5,036 nucleotides of DNA from OMOG01 sp041485845 (lineage in GTDB: Bacteria > Acidobacteriota > Terriglobia > Bryobacterales > Bryobacteraceae): contig JBGPKH010000662.1 in assembly GCA_041485845.1 (NCBI GenBank), forward strand, positions 1 to 5,036, given 5' to 3'. Below, piece after piece: positions 1-4,556 of this stretch. The number at the start of each line of letters is the position of its first letter. Within the stretch, counting starts at the first letter, position 1. The notes below the pieces were generated by a model. It was not told the DNA's origin and did not search any database. It was given only the letters and a program-made list of their open reading frames with translations. The position numbers and the translations under genes were made by a program.

Positions 1-116
1 ATGGCCAAAGCTACCCCGCTGGCATCAAAGTTCCAGACTCGGAAATGGCGGAGATCAAACTCCAGAGGGAGGCTTTTCACGGCGAATGGAATTACGAAAT
101 CCTGCCGCGAAAGTGA
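1..116 (+). CDS. ISAzo13-family transposase, C-terminal end (5' part outside window)
   Basis: This is the last 37 codons of a gene entering from the left edge, read from base 3 to the TGA at 114-116. The visible peptide contains YPAGIKVPDSEM and then FHGEWNYEILPR just before the stop. From memory, this resembles the conserved C-terminus of ISAzo13-type (Rhodopirellula-type) DDE transposases, which end in a YPTGIKVSDEEM...FHGEWNYTI pattern. The protein would act in cut-and-paste movement of its own element. The stop is followed two bases later by a stem-loop (118-136), then about 95 bp to the end of the AlaX gene on the other strand, so the IS end must lie in this short gap. The catalytic residues are outside the window, so it cannot be said whether the copy is intact. 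Family assignment rests on a short but distinctive stretch. The ATG at base 1 is in a different frame and is not its start. Confidence 0.75.
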   Translation, partial: GQSYPAGIKVPDSEMAEIKLQREAFHGEWNYEILPRK

Positions 117-117
117 C

Positions 118-136
118 ACTGTTATTTCTTAACAGT
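118..136 (+). repeat. Stem-loop right after the ISAzo13 transposase stop
   Basis: ACTGTTA (118-124) and TAACAGT (130-136) are perfect inverse complements around a 5-base loop (TTTCT), starting one base after the stop codon. It could be a transcription stop for the transposase gene or part of the structured end of the IS. There is no long T-run after the stem, so a classical intrinsic terminator is not well supported. The sequence TTAACAGTTCCTAAC that follows may hold the terminal inverted repeat, but the partner end lies outside the window. Confidence 0.5.
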
Positions 137-189
137 TCCTAACCTCCTGCTCAAACCAACACAACCTCAGGACACTACCGCCGCCGCGC

Positions 190-216
190 CTTGCCCGCGT
201 CAGCCGATATGGCAAG
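190..216 (-). terminator. Weak stem-loop downstream of alaX
   Basis: CTTGCC (190-195) pairs with GGCAAG (211-216) across a 15-base loop. The stem begins about 16 bases past the TGA of the minus-strand AlaX gene. The position suits a terminator, but no T-tract follows the stem on the minus strand and the loop is long, so a factor-dependent stop or chance is equally possible. Confidence 0.25.
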
Positions 217-231
217 CCGCAACGATGGGGC

Positions 232-1395
232 TCATGCGGACAGCTTCTCCAGCACCCGTTCGAGCGATCCCACATCGGCGACGCTCCCCTGCGCGATGCG
301 CGGACTGCCGCCGCCGCGCCCGCCGGCCTCGGCGAGTGCGGCTTTGAGCGACTTGCCGGCGTCGATACCGGCGTCGGCGGAAACGGCCAGCAGTATCGAC
401 GGCGGATCAGCGAGCGTGGACAGGAAGACCGCCTTCGGCTGCGCGGTGAAGTTCTGCGCGATGGCGCGCAACTCTTCCAGGCTGCCGTGCTCCACCCGCC
501 GGGTGACGCGCCGCATGCCATCCGGCCCGGGCGCGGTGGCTTCGTAGAGTTCCTTGCCCTGGTAGGCGGCGAGGTCCAGCTCCAGCTTGCGGCGCTCCTT
601 CTCGTGGCCGCGCGCCGCTTCCAACTGCGCGGCGACGACGGCGGGAACCTCATCGAGCGGCGCGGAGAACAGTTGCGCGGTCTTCCAAAGCGCCTCATAG
701 TCGGCACGCGCCCGGCGGATGGCGCGCGCGCCGCACGCGAATTCCACGCGCGTGGTCTGCCGCACCTTTTCCAGCTTGCGGAGCAGGAGCAGCCCGATCT
801 CCCCAGTGGCGCGCACGTGGGTGCCTCCACAGCCGCAGCGGTCGAGGCCCTCGATGGTCACGATGCGCAAGGCGCCTTCGCGGCTGGACGGCTTGCGAAG
901 TCCCTGGGTCTCGGCGGCCTGCCGGAAATGGACGCCGACCGGCCGGTTTTCGACGATGATCTCGTTGGCGCGCCGCTCCACTTCCTGGACGGTCTTCTGT
1001 TCCACCGGACCGCCCTCCAGATCGATGGTGGAGCTGCCGGCGCCCAGGTGGAAGCTGACGGTTTTGAGCGCAAACAAATCTTCGAAAACGGCGGACAGCA
1101 GGTGCTGGCCGGTGTGCTGCTGCATGTGATCGAAGCGGCGGCTCCAATCGATGGCGCAGTCCACCGGCCCGGTGTGGAGCGGCGAAGCCAGGCGGTGCGC
1201 GATCCGCCCGTCCTCGTCGACGACCTCGAGCACCGCGACACCGGCCATGGAGCCGAGATCAAACGGCTGGCCGCCGGAGGTAGGGTAGAAGGCCGTGCGG
1301 TCGAGGTAAACGGTGAGGCCGTCTTCGGAATGGTCGACGATGCGGGCGGTGAAATCGCGCAGGTAGGAATCGGTGTAGTAAAGGCGTTCGGTCAT
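232..1395 (-). CDS. alaX: Alanyl-tRNA editing protein, AlaX long form (DHHA1-containing)
   Basis: This 387-aa free-standing editing hydrolase is related to the editing and C-terminal parts of alanyl-tRNA synthetase. Family members work in the cytoplasm and hydrolyse Ser-tRNA(Ala) or Gly-tRNA(Ala). Seen in the sequence: an N-terminal beta-barrel opening (MTERLYYTDSYL), the FYPTSGGQPFDLG motif at residues 36-48, the first zinc pair in HTGQH (H94, H98), the second pair in CGGTH (C189, H193), and RVEFACGARA near 228. Then come a charged helical stretch (about 250-300) and a C-terminal DHHA1-like domain ending in a glycine-rich GGRGGGSPRIAQG segment near 357-370. All four expected metal ligands are present and the length fits the long (AlaX-L) class. 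The ATG at 1393-1395 is chosen because the peptide there matches the usual family N-terminus, although no clear Shine-Dalgarno is visible. The gene is single, reading away from the tRNA-Arg and towards the ISAzo13 remnant. The symbol denotes the family; bacterial copies are often left unnamed. Confidence 0.93.
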   Translation of the reverse strand: MTERLYYTDSYLRDFTARIVDHSEDGLTVYLDRTAFYPTSGGQPFDLGSMAGVAVLEVVDEDGRIAHRLASPLHTGPVDCAIDWSRRFDHMQQHTGQHLLSAVFEDLFALKTVSFHLGAGSSTIDLEGGPVEQKTVQEVERRANEIIVENRPVGVHFRQAAETQGLRKPSSREGALRIVTIEGLDRCGCGGTHVRATGEIGLLLLRKLEKVRQTTRVEFACGARAIRRARADYEALWKTAQLFSAPLDEVPAVVAAQLEAARGHEKERRKLELDLAAYQGKELYEATAPGPDGMRRVTRRVEHGSLEELRAIAQNFTAQPKAVFLSTLADPPSILLAVSADAGIDAGKSLKAALAEAGGRGGGSPRIAQGSVADVGSLERVLEKLSA

Positions 1396-1414
1396 GGGGA
1401 CACTGCTATTGTGG

Positions 1415-1443
1415 CAGAAGGGACCAGAAGGGACAGAAGGGAC
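1415..1443. repeat. Tandem decamer repeat (CAGAAGGGAC, about 3 copies)
   Basis: Two exact copies of CAGAAGGGAC (1415-1424, 1425-1434) are followed by a 9-base copy (AGAAGGGAC, 1435-1443). The array lies 19 bp upstream of the AlaX start codon, inside the region that should carry that gene's promoter, and between the divergently oriented alaX and tRNA-Arg. It may be a simple slippage-prone repeat or a binding site array; nothing in the window decides between these. Confidence 0.8.
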
Positions 1444-1451
1444 GGGCGATG

Positions 1452-1481
1452 TTGCGCGAGGGCTGCGCGGTCGGATACAGT
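1452..1481 (+). promoter_or_regulatory. Candidate promoter of tRNA-Arg
   Basis: A -35-like TTGCGC (1452-1457) is followed after 16 bases by GATACA (1474-1479), about 25 bp before the first base of the tRNA, which leaves room for a short 5' leader. The -10 is a poor match to TATAAT and the surroundings are GC-rich, so this is only the best candidate in the interval. Confidence 0.35.
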
Positions 1482-1504
1482 GGAGGAAGTCAGGTTTCCG
1501 GCGA

Positions 1505-1581
1505 GCGCCCGTAGCTCAGTTGGATAGAGCGTCTGGCTACGAACCAGAAGGTCGGCAGTTCGAATCTGTCCGGGCGCACCA
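1505..1581 (+). tRNA. tRNA-Arg (anticodon ACG)
   Basis: This complete 77-base tRNA folds as a full cloverleaf. The acceptor stem is GCGCCCG (1505-1511) with CGGGCGC (1571-1577). The D-arm stem is GCTC/GAGC, the anticodon stem is TCTGG/CCAGA around the loop CTACGAA, and the variable region is AGGTC. The T-arm is GGCAG-TTCGAAT-CTGTC with one G-T wobble. The discriminator is A (1578) and the CCA end is encoded (1579-1581). Bases 34-36 of the loop read ACG, which decodes CGN arginine codons after A34 is edited to inosine. An integrase gene begins about 100 bp past its 3' end in the same direction, so the 3' half of this tRNA is the probable attachment site of an integrated element. The tRNA is intact at this side, as expected when the element restores the gene on insertion. 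Confidence 0.97.
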
Positions 1582-1598
1582 TAAAATCAATGGCTTAC

Positions 1599-1622
1599 GG
1601 GCTGTTGGCGGAAAAACAGCCC
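1599..1622 (+). terminator. 8-bp stem-loop downstream of tRNA-Arg
   Basis: GGGCTGTT (1599-1606) and AACAGCCC (1615-1622) form a perfect GC-rich 8-bp stem with an 8-base loop, 17 bases after the encoded CCA. Position and strength suit a transcription stop for the tRNA. However, the sequence after it is ACCCATTTACCC rather than a T-tract, so it could equally be a structured site at the boundary of the integrated element. Confidence 0.5.
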
Positions 1623-1639
1623 ACCCATTTACCCACCCA
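1620..1639. repeat. Direct repeat CCCACCCA between tRNA and integrase
   Basis: CCCACCCA occurs at 1620-1627 and again at 1632-1639, 12 bases apart (about one helical turn), between the presumed attachment site and the integrase start. Short direct repeats here can be arm-type binding sites of a tyrosine integrase, but this is inferred from position only and the repeat is short and low in complexity. Confidence 0.35.
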
Positions 1640-1682
1640 CTTCAGATTTGCCGGATGAATCGCGACAGTGTACAGTTTGGTC

Positions 1683-2372
1683 ATGGCGAGGTGGGCCAAA
1701 CCCGAAGTCCGCATCCCGCTCGAGCACAGGGGTCCTACCCTCGTCCCGCCGATCGAGTTCGAGATCCAGAGTGTCGGGCCGGGCTTGCCCCGAGTGGAGG
1801 CGCCGGAGGGCTGGGTCAAGAAGGTCGAGCGCGCCCGTGAGGGAAAAGTCTGGGTGGGTTACTTCCATGTCTGGGAGATCACACCAGACGGGCACAGTGT
1901 GCGCCGCAAAAAGGAAAAGACTCTCGGCACCGCCACGAAGCCGAAGCATGAAGTCATCAAGCTGCTTGCCGAGTACATCGCGGAGCACACCGGCAAGCTG
2001 GCGAAACAAGGCGAATCGATTTCCACTTTCGCCGAGCTTTGGACAGCCTTCAGCGCGGTGAAGTCCGGCCAGTGGTCGAAAAAGACCAAAGAGAACTTGG
2101 CGTGCCTCTTTGGGAAGCACGTCCTTCCCGAGATCGGTCGTCAGAGAATGCGCGATGTCACGTTGACGCCGCTGCAATTGCTCTTGAACAAGCTGGCGGA
2201 GGACCGATTCAGCAAGTCGGTCGTGGGCCAGATCCGCACGTATGTGAAGTCGTGTTTTGAGTACGCAGTCGATGAAGATCTCATTCCCAAGAGTCCGGCG
2301 CGCAAACTCGTGATGCCCAAGATCCGCAAGAAACCCTGTGAACGATTCCTAGCCCGGATTTCTCATCAATAA
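1683..2372 (+). pseudogene. Phage/island tyrosine integrase, catalytic domain lost
   Basis: This is the N-terminal part of a tyrosine site-specific recombinase that would insert an island or prophage at the tRNA-Arg 3' end. From the ATG at 1683, residues 55-100 look like an arm-binding domain (KVWVGYFHVWE, then KKEKTLGTATKPKHEVIKLLAEYI). Residues about 112-205 look like a SAM-like core-binding domain (STFAELW..., then VVGQIRTYVKSCFEYAVDEDLIPKSPARKL). The protein then reaches KKPCERFL, where the catalytic domain normally begins, and runs into ARISHQ and a stop at 2370-2372. None of the catalytic R...HxxR...Y residues are present. The remaining 229 aa compare with roughly 350-420 in full-length relatives. 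The last native codon is near 2349, where the IS1380 element begins, so IS insertion broke the gene. A GTG at 1668 would add five residues; the ATG is preferred, but neither has a strong ribosome-binding site. It is presumably inactive. Confidence 0.87.
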
Positions 2373-2394
2373 GACCCCCCTATAGGTGGTGGCA

Positions 2395-2441
2395 TTCATA
2401 GGACAACGGGAGGACCCTGGGGACCATCTCAGGCCTATGAA
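2395..2441. repeat. Subterminal inverted repeat in IS1380 left end
   Basis: TTCATAGG (2395-2402) is the exact reverse complement of CCTATGAA (2434-2441), separated by 31 bases. A smaller palindrome CCTATAGG lies just outside it at 2379-2386. Both lie in the non-coding 240-bp stretch between the IS left end and the transposase stop. They may be subterminal transposase sites or an RNA hairpin at the 3' end of the transposase transcript. I see no gene in bases 2373-2589. Confidence 0.45.
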
Positions 2442-2589
2442 GAATCGCGGAAAACGCCGAAGGCGCTGCCCTTGATGCCGACGGATGGGTCTTTGCGGGT
2501 CGGTGGAAGACGGTATAGACACACTCTGACCGTGGGTGTTCTGCGGGGCGTCGTATGGGGGAGTGATCCGAATGGGAGGTGGAGTTGAG

Positions 2590-4104
2590 CTACGTGACGA
2601 CGCAGCCCGTCTCAAGAGTGGCGAGCACGCGGGCAAATAGTGCGGCGTAGGGGTAGCCTCCGGCCAGCGAGACCCAGACCTTGCGCACCGTCACCCGAAC
2701 CTGCGCGCCGATCTTGAGCAGCTTCCGCCGGATGGTTCCGCATTGCGCTTTCTCCAACTCGGTGCCCGCCAATGCCATCCGCCGCAGCGTCTGCAGCAGA
2801 ACATAGGCGATCGAAGAGAAGTACACCCGCAGTTGATTCGACCACATCTTGCCCGTGCTGGTGCGATCCGCAAACAGATCCAACTGCTGCTCCTTGATGC
2901 GATTCTCGGGACAATCGCCGCGGGCGCAGTACACCTTCTCGTACAGTTCCTGCGCCGCCATTTGCTCTTGTGACAACGAGGTCACGATGAAGCGTGGATT
3001 GGCGCCTTTGTCCAAGTGCTCCGCCTTGGCGATCACCCGCCGCTCGCGGCTCCAGGTTTCTTGGGTCGCATAGAAGAACTCGGTGAACACTCGGGCGGGC
3101 AATTGGGTTTGCTGGTATTGCTTTTCCGCTTGCGCCATCTCCGGCTCAATCTGTCTCTTCAAACGCACATTCTGCGCCAGCCCGAAGATATAATCAATTC
3201 CCTCGCGCTCGCACCACGTCATCAGCTTCTCCCGGCAGAAGCCCGCGTCGCCCCGCAACTGAATCTTCACCGCGGGCCAGCGCTGGCGAATGCGCGCCAC
3301 CAGCGCCTCCAATTCCTCCACCGCATCCGCCGACGCGTCGATGTTGGACATGCGCAAGCGCGCGCCCAACAGATGCTCGCCGCAAAATACGTACAGCGGC
3401 AGGTAGCAGTAATCCCGGTAATAGCCGTGATAGAAGCGCCCTTCCTGCTGCCCGTACAACACAATATCGGTGGCATCCACATCCAGGATGATCTGCTCGG
3501 GCGCTGGCTCATGCGCTTCCAAAAACAGATCCACCAGCAGCGCATCGATGCTCTCCGGGTCCACCCCAATCTTCTTGGTCTCCGGTTTGTCCGACCCCAT
3601 CTGGCGAGGACTGCCTTGGTAGTCCGGCGCGGCCAACTCCAGGCGGTTGAGCGTGCTCTTCCCGGCCAGGGCTTTGCCCCGATCTTGTGCGCGCCGCCGA
3701 TGTTCGCCCTTCACGTCGTCTTTGCTCAGCGCCACAGCCAGCATCGGGTCGCGCCGTAATTCATCGTGGTCATTGAGATCCTCGTAGCCCAGCGCCAGTC
3801 CGAACACGCGTTGCGTGATCAGATCCAACAGCGGGTGCTCGATCAGATCCGGGCGGCGGTAGTCCTGGAAGCAAGCGGCGAACCGCCGCACGATTCCGGT
3901 CCGCTCCTCCAGTTTCTTCAACACCAACGCTCCTCCATCGGAGGTGATGTCACCCCCATCGAAGCGCCAGACCAGTTCCCTGCCTCCCAATGTCTGCGAC
4001 GTCCCCAGCGGCTGAGCGATGGGGTCGAATCGTCTCGGAGTTTCCAGCGGCGTGATCACCAGTCCCATGCGATCAAGACGTCTGGCGCCATGCGAAGGTA
4101 ACAT
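2590..4104 (-). CDS. IS1380-family DDE transposase (apparently intact)
   Basis: This 504-aa transposase cuts and moves the surrounding IS. Family hallmarks read in order: WRFDGGDITSDGGALVLKKLEERTGI (about 46-71), DYRRPDLIEHPLLDLITQRVFGLALGYEDLNDHDELRRDP (81-120), STLNRLE (150-156), LDVDATDIVLYGQQEG with the likely first catalytic Asp (208 or 210), then YYRDYCYLPLYVFCGEHLL (228-246). LRGDAGF holds the second Asp (D286), and GDCPENRIKEQQLDLFADRTS holds the probable catalytic Glu (E405). The C-terminal helical part follows with no stop or frameshift. Nothing expected is missing, so it may be active. The start is uncertain: ATG at 4104 gives 504 aa, while the in-frame ATG at 4068 (MGLVITPLE) removes 12 residues that look unconserved, and neither has a clear Shine-Dalgarno. 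It reads against the broken integrase on its left and away from the DUF6788 gene on its right. Confidence 0.95.
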   Translation of the reverse strand: MLPSHGARRLDRMGLVITPLETPRRFDPIAQPLGTSQTLGGRELVWRFDGGDITSDGGALVLKKLEERTGIVRRFAACFQDYRRPDLIEHPLLDLITQRVFGLALGYEDLNDHDELRRDPMLAVALSKDDVKGEHRRRAQDRGKALAGKSTLNRLELAAPDYQGSPRQMGSDKPETKKIGVDPESIDALLVDLFLEAHEPAPEQIILDVDATDIVLYGQQEGRFYHGYYRDYCYLPLYVFCGEHLLGARLRMSNIDASADAVEELEALVARIRQRWPAVKIQLRGDAGFCREKLMTWCEREGIDYIFGLAQNVRLKRQIEPEMAQAEKQYQQTQLPARVFTEFFYATQETWSRERRVIAKAEHLDKGANPRFIVTSLSQEQMAAQELYEKVYCARGDCPENRIKEQQLDLFADRTSTGKMWSNQLRVYFSSIAYVLLQTLRRMALAGTELEKAQCGTIRRKLLKIGAQVRVTVRKVWVSLAGGYPYAALFARVLATLETGCVVT

Positions 4105-4139
4105 CGTTCAGCAAAAGGTTTGGTAATTCTTTGCCTTCA

Positions 4140-4157
4140 TACTGTATTAATACAGTA
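4140..4157. repeat. Perfect 18-bp palindrome TACTGTATTAATACAGTA
   Basis: Bases 4140-4157 equal their own reverse complement over all 18 positions. The site lies 35 bp upstream of the IS1380 transposase start, in an AT-rich island within GC-rich DNA, and overlaps the predicted -10 of that gene. A perfect dyad of this length at this position is typical of a dimeric repressor operator. The CTGT...ACAG ends recall LexA boxes, but the spacer is 6 bases rather than the 8 of the enterobacterial box. It could also be an internal transposase-binding site. Confidence 0.7.
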
Positions 4158-4175
4158 GGAAAAAATTTGTGAGAA
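4147..4175 (-). promoter_or_regulatory. Candidate promoter of IS1380 transposase
   Basis: Read on the minus strand, TTCTCA (4175-4170) is followed after 17 bases by TATTAA (4152-4147), a reasonable -35/-10 pair with ideal spacing and about 40 bp ahead of the ATG. The -35 lies inside the presumed right terminal repeat and the -10 is the centre of the 18-bp palindrome, so a protein bound to either element could block transcription. Confidence 0.45.
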
Positions 4176-4187
4176 TCTGTATACATC

Positions 4188-4556
4188 ATGCCCTCACCCA
4201 AAACACCCCGCACGACCCTCCTCGGCGCCCCCGCCCAACGCTTCCGCCAGGCTCGGCAAGAACTCCGCCATCTGAACTTTTTCCTGAAGGGGACCGTCTT
4301 GAAGCGAATGATGAAGTGCGGCCAGCCGCAGTGCGCCTGCCACCGCGATCCTTCCCGGCGTCACGGCCCTTACTTCGAATGGACCTACAAGGTCAAGGGC
4401 AAGACCGTCAACGTTAAGCTCAGCCCGCAAGCCGCGCCGCTCTACCAGGCCGCCACCAAACAGCACCGTAAACTCAAGGCCGTGCTGGCGAGGATGGAGC
4501 GCCTGTCGCGAACCGCGTTAGCCCACTTGGCCAAGCAAGCTGAGAATACCGACTGA
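4188..4556 (+). CDS. DUF6788-type small cysteine-rich protein, transposon-associated
   Basis: This 122-aa basic protein has a helical start (APAQRFRQARQELRHL, 14-29) and a cysteine-histidine cluster MKCGQPQCACHRDPSRRHGPYFEW. C44, C49, C51 and H52 lie close together, and H59 precedes GPYFEW. A KVKGKTVNVKLSP strand pair (68-80) and a C-terminal helix follow. The pattern, from a lysine/arginine-rich lead into CGxPxCxCH, HGPY and a GKT strand, matches what I recall of the DUF6788 family. These are small proteins of unknown function often encoded next to transposases. The cluster suggests a zinc-binding, nucleic-acid-binding ribbon, which is inference. It lies directly after the IS1380 right end, so its own promoter may be lost or supplied by the IS; GAGAA at 4171-4175 is a poor, distant ribosome site. 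Its last 39 bases overlap the tail of the IS1634 gene on the opposite strand. It appears full length. Confidence 0.78.
   Translation: MPSPKTPRTTLLGAPAQRFRQARQELRHLNFFLKGTVLKRMMKCGQPQCACHRDPSRRHGPYFEWTYKVKGKTVNVKLSPQAAPLYQAATKQHRKLKAVLARMERLSRTALAHLAKQAENTD

Larger units (their letters stand above)
2350..4177. mobile_element. IS1380-family insertion sequence (approximate limits)
   Basis: The element carries one transposase gene on the minus strand and is about 1.8 kb, within the usual IS1380-family range. The left limit is placed where the integrase reading frame stops resembling an integrase (about 2349-2352), at CCTAGCCCGGATTTCTCATC. The right limit is placed at TTTGTGAGAATC (4167-4177), whose complement GATTCTCACAAA matches the left-end segment GGATTTCTCATCAA with a gap and a few differences. 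The outer GCCCGG part is not matched on the right, so the right tip may be eroded or replaced. No target-site duplication is visible, and the missing half of the integrase does not follow on the right. The interior is well supported; the exact ends are not. Confidence 0.6.

Noticed and set aside
1415..1443. CRISPR-like array
   Set aside because: The repeat units are 10 bp and directly adjacent with no spacers, so this is a simple tandem repeat.
487..1527. Long open frame (346 codons) on the plus strand antisense to alaX
   Set aside because: It mirrors the AlaX gene in GC-rich DNA, has no recognisable motif, and runs across the repeat and into the tRNA. AlaX has clear family motifs across the same bases.
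1505..1581. Second copy of the tRNA 3' end (att site) within the window
   Set aside because: Looking for the T-arm and acceptor sequence further along the window gave no second match, so no attR can be placed here.
1629..2177. 182-codon minus-strand frame antisense to the integrase
   Set aside because: The plus strand carries the recognisable integrase domains; the antisense peptide has no recognisable fold and ends within the tRNA-integrase spacer.
2562..2589. Intrinsic terminator after the IS1380 transposase
   Set aside because: No GC-rich stem followed by a T-run was seen directly after the stop codon at 2590-2592; only the more distant inverted repeat at 2395-2441 was found.
2349..2636. 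95-codon minus-strand frame at the IS1380 left end
   Set aside because: The peptide is Pro/Arg/Ser-rich without any domain, crosses the IS boundary into the integrase and overlaps the transposase end, so it is not a credible gene.
3016..3759. Open frame of 247 codons on the plus strand antisense to the IS1380 transposase
   Set aside because: It is an antisense shadow: low-complexity His/Gln/Leu/Arg-rich sequence with no family match, while the minus strand encodes a motif-complete transposase.
4194..4466. 90-codon minus-strand frame antisense to the DUF6788 gene
   Set aside because: No family resemblance, and it is fully covered by the Cys/His-cluster protein on the plus strand.
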